A DNA stretch of 20,367 nucleotides from CABMGU01 sp035292785 (GTDB lineage: Archaea > Nanobdellota > Nanobdellia > Woesearchaeales > ARS49), in NCBI GenBank assembly GCA_035292785.1, contig DATDPK010000037.1, positions 1 through 20,367 of the forward strand, given 5' to 3'. Positions 11,247 to 17,372 of this stretch are shown here, one piece after another; the first letter of the stretch is position 1; every line of letters starts with the position of its first letter. The notes below the pieces were generated by a model. The model made no database searches, had not been told where the DNA came from, and saw only the letters and a program-made list of their open reading frames with translations. Position numbers and translations under genes: made by a program.

Positions 11247-11801
11247 ATGGCAGTTGAGAAAACCTTAGAGGAAGTTCTTAAGGAGAATGATTTGACAGAG
11301 GCTAATTTGAGTCCTCTTGTCAGCAGGGAATATACTCCTTCTTCAAAGGTTAATTATGTTCCTCCTGGCCCTCGTAATCAGAAGACTCCTGAGCAAAGAG
11401 TAAATGAAGCCTCTCCTTTTGAAAAAGAAATTCTGGCTTATCTGAAAGAGCGTGGAATTAATCACGAGTTTGAGCGCCCGCTTGTTGTTAAAGAGGGGGA
11501 GGAGATTCACGTCAGGCTTCCTGACTTTTACTTGCCTGATCGCAATTTGTTCATAGAACTTAATGGTATGGAAGGAGATCCTGAACAGGATAAAAGGTAC
11601 GAGGAGAAAAACAGGAATTATGATAAAAATGGAATAAAATACGTTGTTATCCATAAAGATGAAATGAAGTCAGGCAAATGGAAGGAAAAGCTTGAAGGAA
11701 TTCTTGGTAAGTCTGAACCAAAGGCATCACCTAGTGGAAGCAGTGTTCCTGTTTATGCTGGTATTGCTACTTGTTTGTTGACATTATTGTATCTTCTTTA
11801 G
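11247..11801 (+). CDS. PD-(D/E)XK nuclease-fold protein with C-terminal hydrophobic tail
   Basis: 184 aa. The first 50 residues are polar and proline-rich. The core (about 55-152) begins with a helix (SPFEKEILAYLKERGI), then EFERPL, followed by VRLPDFYLPDRNLFIELNGM with D93 and E104, the acidic pair and I-E-x-N/D-G motif of DUF559/Vsr-like members of the restriction-endonuclease fold. After that come a basic helix (DKRYEEKNRNYDKNGI) and the final strand KYVVIHKDE. After a low-complexity linker rich in Ser, Pro and Gly, residues 167-184 are hydrophobic to the end (VPVYAGIATCLLTLLYLL), as in tail-anchored proteins. The membrane tail on a nuclease core is unusual. GTG 11232 is in frame, but TATA spacing supports ATG 11247. 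Nuclease activity is inferred from motifs only. Confidence 0.72.
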   Translation: MAVEKTLEEVLKENDLTEANLSPLVSREYTPSSKVNYVPPGPRNQKTPEQRVNEASPFEKEILAYLKERGINHEFERPLVVKEGEEIHVRLPDFYLPDRNLFIELNGMEGDPEQDKRYEEKNRNYDKNGIKYVVIHKDEMKSGKWKEKLEGILGKSEPKASPSGSSVPVYAGIATCLLTLLYLL

Positions 11802-11811
11802 GGACGTATAT

Positions 11812-11818
11812 TTTTATA
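11812..11818 (+). promoter_or_regulatory. TATA box of truD
   Basis: TTTTATA centred 26 nt before ATG 11841; a leaderless truD transcript is predicted. Confidence 0.55.
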
Positions 11819-11840
11819 CTCTATATAGTGTTTTATCTAT

Positions 11841-12980
11841 ATGAAACTCCGCCAAAAACCAGATGATTTCATCGTTGAAGAGATTCCTTCTAAGGAATGG
11901 AAAAAGTCTGGTAAATATGCAGTTTACAGCGTGTCAAAAGTTGGTATGACTACTTTTGCTGCTGAGAAAGTCTTGGCTACTCATTGTAATGTTTCTTTCA
12001 GAAAGATTGGTTTTGCTGGGTTGAAGGATGCCCACGCAAGAACTGCTCAATATTTTTCAATAGAAACGGATAAGCCTGATTGTGGTAATTTCAAGGAGCA
12101 GCATGTTAATTCTGAGCTTGTTGGTTTTCTTGACGAGCAGTTGCGTACTGGTGATTTGAAGGGCAATAAGTTCATAATAACTGTCAGGGATTTGAAGAAG
12201 TTCAAGCTTGACAAAGAGCAGGTTGAGCAGGGTGTTCCGAATTATTTTGACAGTCAAAGATTTGGCAGTCTGAAGGGCGTTAAAGGTTTTATCGCAAAGG
12301 ATGTCCTTAAAGGCGATTATGAATCTGCTGTCAAAAAAATAATTACTGCTACTACTCGCCATCAGAAGGCAAAGATTCGCGCAACAAGAAGATTTATTTC
12401 TTCAAATTGGGGCAACTGGCCTGCTTGCCTTGACCAGGTTGAAAAAGCAGGATTGCAGCGCACTGTTGAAGGCAATGTTGTTAGCCATTTGTCTGAGTTT
12501 CCGACTGATTTCAAGAGTGCTTTTAAGAAAACTTTCAAGGGAATAAGGGAAATCTTTTTCTCAGCTTACCAATCATACATTTGGAATGAATGCATTAAGC
12601 GTGTTGTCAGGCAGAATAGCAAGGAAGTTTTCAGCGTAGAATACGAAGCCGGCAAGCTGGTATTTCCAAGAAAGTGGAATCCTGATTCAAAATTAGCAGC
12701 TTTTCCTTCAATTTCTCCTGAAATAAAAACTTCTGAGGAGAATATGAAGATTATTAATGAGGTTTTGAAGCAGGAAGGTATGCAGTTGTCTGATTTTTCA
12801 ACAGATGAGCATATTTTTGTTCAAAGGGAAAGGGAAGTTTTGTTAAAGTCTGAAAGTCTTGTTGTTTCTGAGCCAGAAGCTGATGATTTGAACGAGCATA
12901 AAAAGAAAGTAACTGTCTCATTTTCTCTGCCCAAGGGCAGTTATGCCACTATTATCCTAAAGGTGTTGTTTGAAGAATAA
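11841..12980 (+). CDS. truD: tRNA pseudouridine(13) synthase TruD
   Basis: 379 aa. Isomerises uridine 13 of tRNA (and, in relatives such as Pus7, other sites) to pseudouridine. It opens LRQKPDDFIVEEIP, the family's conserved N-terminus. The catalytic motif is GFAGLKDAHARTAQYFS, where D63 is the catalytic aspartate. NYFDSQRFGS marks the start of the inserted TRUD domain, and EIFFSAYQSYIWNECIKRVV is its second conserved region. KVTVSFSLPKGSYATIILK closes the catalytic domain as in other TruD proteins. Full length for an archaeal enzyme. The intact tRNA-Pro 700 bp upstream has T at position 13, a possible substrate. The next gene is proS; a strong TATA right after the truD stop suggests separate transcription. 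Confidence 0.97.
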   Translation: MKLRQKPDDFIVEEIPSKEWKKSGKYAVYSVSKVGMTTFAAEKVLATHCNVSFRKIGFAGLKDAHARTAQYFSIETDKPDCGNFKEQHVNSELVGFLDEQLRTGDLKGNKFIITVRDLKKFKLDKEQVEQGVPNYFDSQRFGSLKGVKGFIAKDVLKGDYESAVKKIITATTRHQKAKIRATRRFISSNWGNWPACLDQVEKAGLQRTVEGNVVSHLSEFPTDFKSAFKKTFKGIREIFFSAYQSYIWNECIKRVVRQNSKEVFSVEYEAGKLVFPRKWNPDSKLAAFPSISPEIKTSEENMKIINEVLKQEGMQLSDFSTDEHIFVQREREVLLKSESLVVSEPEADDLNEHKKKVTVSFSLPKGSYATIILKVLFEE

Positions 12981-12981
12981 G

Positions 12982-12990
12982 TTTTATAAA
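12982..12990 (+). promoter_or_regulatory. TATA box of proS
   Basis: TTTTATAAA immediately after the truD stop, centred 27 nt before an ATG at 13013. That ATG opens only a six-codon ORF, so unlike other units here the main gene starts about 93 nt further on. Confidence 0.65.
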
Positions 12991-13012
12991 CAGTCTATTG
13001 TCTTATTCTAAT

Positions 13013-13033
13013 ATGTCAAGAACCACAATGTGA
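13013..13033 (+). CDS. Six-codon upstream ORF in the proS leader
   Basis: ATG TCA AGA ACC ACA ATG TGA encodes MSRTTM. Its ATG is exactly at the leaderless position relative to the proS TATA box, so a ribosome could start on it. It contains no proline codon. Its body lies inside the 5' arm of a 10-bp hairpin, so its translation would open that hairpin. Whether it is translated is unknown. Confidence 0.4.
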   Translation: MSRTTM

Positions 13034-13105
13034 AATATAGTTATAATGGTTCTTGATCATGCTCGGAAACTCTTTAATATACTGTTTCCGAGTGGAGTTT
13101 CCGAT
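13013..13105 (+). promoter_or_regulatory. Structured proS leader with mutually exclusive hairpins
   Basis: Hairpin 1 pairs TCAAGAACCA (13016-13025) with TGGTTCTTGA (13047-13056). Hairpin 2 pairs CTCGGAAAC (13062-13070) with GTTTCCGAG (13084-13092). The alternative hairpin 2' pairs TCGGAAACTC (13063-13072) with GAGTTTCCGA (13095-13104). All three are perfect Watson-Crick stems of 9-10 bp. Hairpins 2 and 2' share the same 5' arm and cannot coexist. A Shine-Dalgarno-like GGAG (13094-13097), 8 nt before the ATG at 13106, is left essentially free by hairpin 2 and mostly paired by 2'. This is the geometry of a translational on/off switch. The role is inferred; the pairings are read directly. Confidence 0.6.
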
Positions 13106-14560
13106 ATGCCAAAAAAGGATGAGTCCACTCAGGGTATCACTGTAAAGAAGAGCGATGATGTTAGTGAATGGTATACTCAGGTTATTCAGAAGGCTGAGCT
13201 GGCTGATTATAGTCCTGTTTCTGGCTGTATGATTTACAGGCCGAGGGTTTATTCTATTTGGGAGAAATTGCAGGCTTTTTTTGATGCCGGAATTAAGAAG
13301 TTGGGTGTTAAAAACTGTTATTTCCCCTTATTGATTCCTGAATCTTTGTTAAAGCGTGAAGCTGAGCACGTTGAGGGTTTTGCTCCTGAGGTTGCTTGGG
13401 TGACTCACGGCGGCCATTCTGAATTGGCAGAAAGATTAGCTATTCGTCCGACTTCTGAAACCATTATGTATGATTCTTATTCAAAGTGGATTAGGAGTTA
13501 TCGTGACTTGCCTCTTAAATTGAACCAATGGAACAGTGTTGTGCGTTGGGAGTTCAAGCATCCTGTTCCTTTTCTAAGAGGAAGAGAATTCCTCTGGCAG
13601 GAAGGCCATACTGTTTTTGCAAATAAGGAAGATGCTGAAAAGGAAGTTTTGGATATTCTTGAATTATATAGGATGGTTTTCGAGGAAATGCTTGCTGTTC
13701 CAGTCATTAAAGGTAGAAAGAGTGATAATGAGAAGTTTGCCGGTGCTGATTATTCCACAAGTGTTGAAACTTTGTCGCCGAGCGGCAAAGCTGTCCAGGC
13801 AGCCACGAGCCATCATCTCGGCCAACGCTTCGCAAAGAGTTTTGAGATTTCTTTTTTGAATGAAAAGGGCGAGAAGTCTTTGCCGTATCAGAACAGCTGG
13901 GGTTTTTCCACCCGTTCGATTGGCGCGATGATTTTGTTTCACGGCGATGATAAGGGTGTTGTAATTCCTCCGAAAGTTGCTCCGTTGCAGGTCATCATTG
14001 TTCCTATTATGTTTGATGATACAAAGGAAAAAGTCATCGCTAAGGCAAGAGAGGTCGCAAAGCAGTTGGAAAAGGAAAATATTCTTGTTGAGGTTGATGA
14101 GCGTGATAGTTATACTCCGGGGTGGAAGTTTAACGAGTGGGAATTGAAAGGCGTTTGTTTGAGGGTTGAGATTGGGCCAAAGGATTTGGAGAACAGGCAG
14201 GCAGTTGTTGTAAGGCGTGATACTGGCAAGAAGGAAATTGTGAAACTGCCAGACCTGCCTTTTTATGTTTCGAATCAATTGCAGGTAATGCAGTCTGATT
14301 TGTTCAATAAAGCTAAAAAATTCTTGGATGATAATACTGTTCACGCTAAGTCTTGGGCTGATTTTGAGAAGGGCGTTAAGAACAGGTCTGTTATCTATGC
14401 TCCTTGGTGTTGCACTGCTGAGTGTGCAGAGCATATTAAGACTTTGACTGAGGGTGTGAAGTGTTTGAATCTGCCTTTCAACCCTCCGAAGCCTTCTGGC
14501 AAGTGTATTAAGTGCGAAAAGCTGGCAACTCACGTTGCTATTTTCGCCAAGACTTATTGA
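13106..14560 (+). CDS. proS: Prolyl-tRNA synthetase, archaeal/eukaryal type
   Basis: 484 aa from ATG 13106. A class II synthetase that charges tRNA-Pro. It opens with MPKKDESTQG; family homology starts near SEWYTQVIQKAELADYSPV. Motif 2 lies in VVRWEFKHPVPFLRGREFLWQEGH and motif 3 in WGFSTRSIGAMILFHGDDKG. The anticodon-binding domain follows (QVIIVPIMFDD...). The C-terminal zinc domain has cysteines in APWCCTAECAEHI and SGKCIKCEK, and the protein ends in Tyr, as archaeal-type ProRS does. The frame is open upstream to an ATG at 13046; that 20-residue extension (starting MVLDHARKLFN) matches no ProRS feature I know and coincides with the leader hairpins, so I prefer 13106 with its GGAG. The 3' end overlaps the convergent MBL gene by 7 nt. 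Confidence 0.95.
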   Translation: MPKKDESTQGITVKKSDDVSEWYTQVIQKAELADYSPVSGCMIYRPRVYSIWEKLQAFFDAGIKKLGVKNCYFPLLIPESLLKREAEHVEGFAPEVAWVTHGGHSELAERLAIRPTSETIMYDSYSKWIRSYRDLPLKLNQWNSVVRWEFKHPVPFLRGREFLWQEGHTVFANKEDAEKEVLDILELYRMVFEEMLAVPVIKGRKSDNEKFAGADYSTSVETLSPSGKAVQAATSHHLGQRFAKSFEISFLNEKGEKSLPYQNSWGFSTRSIGAMILFHGDDKGVVIPPKVAPLQVIIVPIMFDDTKEKVIAKAREVAKQLEKENILVEVDERDSYTPGWKFNEWELKGVCLRVEIGPKDLENRQAVVVRRDTGKKEIVKLPDLPFYVSNQLQVMQSDLFNKAKKFLDDNTVHAKSWADFEKGVKNRSVIYAPWCCTAECAEHIKTLTEGVKCLNLPFNPPKPSGKCIKCEKLATHVAIFAKTY

Positions 14561-15528
14561 GCTGCTGCCTTTATTTCTTCCCAGTATGCTTCTCTTAGTT
14601 TTGGGTCTATTTCTCTTGCCAATACGTCGTATTTTGCTCTTTGTTCTTCTTCGCTAAGTCCTCTTAATTCTTGCACTATCTCTCTGGCTAATGACCTTGT
14701 GTTTGGTTTTCCAACTGTTGTAACCATTCCTTCTCTTGCTGCTTTTGTTCTTGGGAACAATACTTGCGCTCTTTCAACTATTGCGTCAATTGTCGCATCA
14801 TCGTGCATTGGGTCGTGGTGGAACAAGTGCAGTTCTCTTACTCCTGCCATTTTTGCTATTTTTGCTCCTTCTTCGTATGTGCTGTGTCCCCATTTGACTT
14901 TTTGCGGGTATTCTTCTGGTGTGTATTGTCCGTCGTAAATCAATACATCTGCTCCTGCTGCAAGTTTTGCCAGTTTCCAGTCAGGAACTGCGTAGTGTTC
15001 TGTGTCTGTTGCGTAGACTATTGTTCCTTCGGGGTTTTCTATTCTGTATGCTGTGACTCCGCTTGAATGGTTGAGTCTTGCGCACGTGATTTTTACTTTG
15101 TCGCTTAGTTCTAGTGTTTCCCATTCTTTTAGCGTGTGGAAGTTCATTTTTGCCTGGAATCTTGCGTCTTCAGGGAAGTTTGGCGGTGCTTGTTGTCTTT
15201 CAACAATTTCTTCTATTGTCCTGCCGAGTCTTTCTTCTCCGTGCAGATTCAATTGGTTTCCAGGTATGTATGCTGGCACGAAGAACGGCAGTCCTTGTAT
15301 GTGGTCCCAGTGGTAGTGGCTTAGGAACAGGTGCGCTTTTCCTTTGCCTTTTCCGAATTCTCTTCTCATCAGTTCGTTGCCGAGTTTTCTTATTCCTGTT
15401 CCTGCATCTAATATGATGATGTTGTTTCCTGCTTCTACCAGCGCGCAGCTTGTGTTGCCTCCGTATCTTAGCGTTTCTTCTCCTGGTGTTGGTATTGAAC
15501 CCCTTACTCCGTAGTATGTTAGTTTCAT
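14554..15528 (-). CDS. MBL-fold metallo-hydrolase
   Basis: 324 aa. Metallo-beta-lactamase superfamily, single-domain type. MKLTYYGVRGSIPTPGEET with YGGNTSCALVEAG is the characteristic opening of the group related to PhnP and to YycJ-like proteins. The metal motif is LSHYHWDHIQGLPFF (HxHxDH), followed by the later ligands in LNHSSG, YATDTEHY and FHHDPMHDD. YDGQYTPEEYPQKVKWGHST is a further signature of this subgroup. It should bind two zinc or iron ions and hydrolyse a phosphodiester or similar bond; the substrate is unknown. A helical tail of about 50 residues (SLAREIVQELRGLSEEEQRAKYDVL...) extends beyond the catalytic domain. Its ATG overlaps the stop of the 71-aa membrane protein upstream, forming a two-gene operon. 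Confidence 0.9.
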   Translation of the reverse strand: MKLTYYGVRGSIPTPGEETLRYGGNTSCALVEAGNNIIILDAGTGIRKLGNELMRREFGKGKGKAHLFLSHYHWDHIQGLPFFVPAYIPGNQLNLHGEERLGRTIEEIVERQQAPPNFPEDARFQAKMNFHTLKEWETLELSDKVKITCARLNHSSGVTAYRIENPEGTIVYATDTEHYAVPDWKLAKLAAGADVLIYDGQYTPEEYPQKVKWGHSTYEEGAKIAKMAGVRELHLFHHDPMHDDATIDAIVERAQVLFPRTKAAREGMVTTVGKPNTRSLAREIVQELRGLSEEEQRAKYDVLAREIDPKLREAYWEEIKAAAQ

Positions 15529-15740
15529 TTTGTTTTCCTCCTTGCAGCGTAGAGCACTGCAAAATATGCTGGATAGGTTAGCCAGTCGAGGTCTAAGGCA
15601 AAGGCCAGGCCTCCAAGTACTGGATGGCCCAGCCAGCCTATGGCGAGCGGGATGAGTACATCGTCGAGCAGGTCCATTGCTATTGCATAGACTACAAATC
15701 CCGGCGCGTATCCGACCAATGTTTTGGCTAATCCCATCAT
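15525..15740 (-). CDS. Small membrane protein upstream of the MBL hydrolase
   Basis: 71 aa with about two or three hydrophobic stretches: LVGYAPGFVVYAIAMDLL, VLIPLAIGWLGHPVLGGLAFAL, and TYPAYFAVLYAARRK with a basic end facing inwards. Acidic residues (DLLDDV, DLDWL) lie between them. Two ATG codons in a row (15740, 15737) could start it. It is translationally coupled to the MBL hydrolase by an ATGA overlap and may anchor or regulate it. No family is recognised. No TATA sits at the leaderless position; the best minus-strand TATA (15878-15886) would give a leader of about 115 nt containing the hairpin at 15812-15847. Confidence 0.7.
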   Translation of the reverse strand: MMGLAKTLVGYAPGFVVYAIAMDLLDDVLIPLAIGWLGHPVLGGLAFALDLDWLTYPAYFAVLYAARRKTK

Positions 15741-15811
15741 AACTGATTATTAGTCATCCAGACACAAGAAACCTGTTGCCTGATTTTGCTGTAAACCCGT
15801 AAAAAGCGCTG

Positions 15812-15847
15812 TTTTTCTTCGGGAAGTACGCACTTCAAGAAGGAAAA
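15812..15847. repeat. Long imperfect hairpin in the divergent MBL/Lrp intergenic region
   Basis: The outer helix TTTTTCTTC (15812-15820) pairs with GAAGGAAAA (15839-15847), 9 bp including one G-U. A GG/AA internal loop follows, then a perfect inner helix GAAGT/ACTTC (15823-15827, 15832-15836) with the tetraloop ACGC. It may be an RNA structure in the minus-strand leader, a terminator-like element or a protein-binding inverted repeat. The rest of the 210-bp gap holds only promoter elements. Confidence 0.5.
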
Positions 15848-15877
15848 TATGATGTTTGTTCTGTTTTTTAGAAAGTA

Positions 15878-15886
15878 TTTATAAAT
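15878..15886. promoter_or_regulatory. Second TATA-like element, probably for the minus-strand MBL operon
   Basis: TTTATAAAT is near-symmetrical. In the minus direction it predicts a start near 15855, just before the hairpin. In the plus direction it would start near 15909, 42 nt ahead of the Lrp gene, which has its own better-placed TATA. Confidence 0.35.
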
Positions 15887-15920
15887 GAACGCGTATTTCA
15901 CGTAAAATTGAACAGTTTGT

Positions 15921-15929
15921 TTTATATAT
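15921..15929 (+). promoter_or_regulatory. TATA box of the duplicated Lrp/AsnC gene
   Basis: TTTATATAT centred 26 nt before ATG 15951; a leaderless transcript. Confidence 0.6.
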
Positions 15930-15950
15930 TCCTATATCATTACACTTGTT

Positions 15951-16964
15951 ATGAGATTCGTCCAAACAGTGCAGGCAGCAAAGAAGGTTCAGCTTGACTT
16001 GTATGACCGCAAGATATTATTCTCTTTGTCCCAGAACTGCCGTACTTCTGCAACCCAGATTGGCAAGCGTGTCGGCTTGAGCCGTGATGCTGTTCGTTAC
16101 AGGATTGCAAGATTGGAAAAATCAGGTGTCATTCAGGGTTACAGGACCATTGTTGATATTAACAAGTTCGGTTATGTGATTGTTCATTTGTTGTTGCAGT
16201 TGAACCAGCCCACTTCCGATGCTGAGAAGCAGCTTGTTGAAAAGTTCAAGGGTTATTCTTTTTGCCGTGCTGTTATCAAGTTTAGCGGGAAGTATGATTT
16301 TGACCTTGCTCTTGTTGCAAGGGATATGGTTGAGCTCGACGGTGTTATTACGAAGATTATTGCTGATTGTGGCAATTACTTGCAGCATTATGAATTGTTG
16401 TTTATCACAAAGCCGTTTGCAGGCAAGACTTTTCCGAATAATTTTGTGAAGATGCCTGTTGAAAAGTCAGATAAGAAGTCTGAAAAGTATGTTCCTGATG
16501 ATTTTGACATTAAATTGTTGGACATTATTGCAGATAAGGCAGATTTGCCGTTGTATCATATCGGCCAAAAACTCGGACTAAGCGCCGATGCTGCAAAGTA
16601 TCGCATTAGAAAATTGTTGAATGCTGGCATAATTATTGGTTTTGTTCCTGTGATTAATTATGATGTTATTGGTTACAATGTTTATGCTATTTTGTTGAAC
16701 ATTTCCGGTTTGACGCCTAAGCGCGAATCTACTCTTGCCCAGTTTTTGAGCACAAATAATGATGTTTTGTGGGCAGTTAAGACTATTGGCAAGTACAATT
16801 TGCTGTTGTACATCTGCACCACGGACCCTGATGATTTGATGAAGACAACGGCTGCTTTGAGGAGTTATTTCACTGAGTCTGTTCGTGACTTTGAGACTTT
16901 GATTAATTATGAGGAGTATAAGTATACGTATTGGGTGAATTTAAGTTATTTAGAGAATAAGTAA
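15951..16964 (+). CDS. Duplicated (tandem-fused) Lrp/AsnC family regulator
   Basis: 337 aa, about twice the length of a normal Lrp protein. Unit 1: winged helix at about 17-66 (DLYDRKILFSLSQNCRTSATQIGKRVGLSRDAVRYRIARLEKSGVI split over the usual helices), then an AsnC/RAM-like ligand or oligomerisation domain (GYVIVHLLLQL...KFSGKYDFDLALVARD). Unit 2 repeats the plan: DFDIKLLDIIADKADLPLYHIGQKLGLSADAAKYRIRKLLNAGII at about 183-228, then YNVYAILLNISG and VLWAVKTIGKYNLLLYICTTDPD. SRDAVRYRI and SADAAKYRI are the matching recognition helices. Both carry basic residues, so both halves may bind DNA, and one chain could do what a dimer does elsewhere. Leaderless start. Targets unknown; divergent from the MBL operon. 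Confidence 0.9.
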   Translation: MRFVQTVQAAKKVQLDLYDRKILFSLSQNCRTSATQIGKRVGLSRDAVRYRIARLEKSGVIQGYRTIVDINKFGYVIVHLLLQLNQPTSDAEKQLVEKFKGYSFCRAVIKFSGKYDFDLALVARDMVELDGVITKIIADCGNYLQHYELLFITKPFAGKTFPNNFVKMPVEKSDKKSEKYVPDDFDIKLLDIIADKADLPLYHIGQKLGLSADAAKYRIRKLLNAGIIIGFVPVINYDVIGYNVYAILLNISGLTPKRESTLAQFLSTNNDVLWAVKTIGKYNLLLYICTTDPDDLMKTTAALRSYFTESVRDFETLINYEEYKYTYWVNLSYLENK

Positions 16965-16978
16965 GGCCCGAAGACTTG

Positions 16979-17221
16979 CTATAGGGTGTTTATCTCTTGC
17001 AGGTTTACGTTTTCTTTTGATAGTTTTTCTCTTGCCTTTCTGGCGAGTTTCACGCTGTTTTCTTTGTACTTCATTGTTCCAGCTTGGCTGTGCCAGAAGA
17101 AGTGCCTTACTGCTTCTCTTATTGCATCTGACCTGCTTGAGTAAATGCCTTGTTTAACCAGTTTGTCGATTTGTTCAACCAATCCTGTTCCAAGACGGAT
17201 CTGAAGTGTATCCATTACCAT
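16979..17221 (-). CDS. Ribbon-helix-helix (CopG/Arc-type) transcriptional regulator
   Basis: 80 aa. The N-terminal ribbon MDTLQIRLGTGLVEQIDKLV leads to a helix-turn-helix GIYSSRSDAIREAVRHFFW; the pattern (strand, L-x-x-x-x-D-x-L-v-x-x-G-x-Y-x-S-R-S-D-a-I-R-x-a-v-R) is diagnostic for the family and dimers should put the ribbon into the major groove. The C-terminal half (about 45-80) is a basic helix, without NikR-type metal residues. No toxin gene is adjacent, so it is probably a free regulator and not an antitoxin. ATG 17221 and ATG 17215 are both in frame; the TATA at 17247-17254 favours 17221. A perfect 9-bp inverted repeat covers the start, indicating autoregulation. Confidence 0.9.
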   Translation of the reverse strand: MVMDTLQIRLGTGLVEQIDKLVKQGIYSSRSDAIREAVRHFFWHSQAGTMKYKENSVKLARKAREKLSKENVNLQEINTL

Positions 17222-17238
17222 TGTAATTGAATGGTAAT
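17214..17238. promoter_or_regulatory. Inverted-repeat operator over the ribbon-helix-helix gene start
   Basis: ATTACCATT (17214-17222) and AATGGTAAT (17230-17238) are perfect 9-bp arms with a 7-bp spacer. The site covers the ATG and the predicted transcript start and ends 9 bp from the TATA element. Binding here would block initiation. Confidence 0.65.
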
Positions 17239-17246
17239 TGTTTTAA

Positions 17247-17254
17247 TATTTAAA
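17247..17254 (-). promoter_or_regulatory. TATA box of the ribbon-helix-helix gene
   Basis: TTTAAATA on the minus strand, centred 29 nt from ATG 17221. Confidence 0.55.
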
Positions 17255-17310
17255 GTTTGTGTTTCAGGTGAATATTCTATAATATGGAAAATAATCAACT
17301 CACCGCAATC

Positions 17311-17318
17311 TTTATATA
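17311..17318 (+). promoter_or_regulatory. TATA box of the psmB-fttA operon
   Basis: TTTATATA; predicts a start near 17341 and hence a leader of about 32 nt with an AGGGG purine run (17359-17363) ahead of ATG 17373. This is one of the few units here that is not leaderless. Confidence 0.55.
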
Positions 17319-17372
17319 CCTCTCCCTATCTTATTAGGTCAAGAGGTAGTTATTCTCAAGGGGTTTTATTGA

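Noticed and set aside
13013..13105. T-box riboswitch in front of proS
   Set aside because: No T-box consensus, no specifier loop with a proline codon and no terminator; T-boxes are bacterial. The switch would be of another kind.
13046..13105. N-terminal extension of ProRS from ATG 13046
   Set aside because: The 20 residues resemble no ProRS N-terminus known to me and the DNA is dominated by inverted and direct repeats; kept only as an alternative start.
13664..14533. Long minus-strand open frame (289 codons) opposite proS
   Set aside because: It mirrors the strong proS coding frame, has low-complexity Leu/Asn/Arg-rich sequence with no domain, and has no promoter; a shadow frame.
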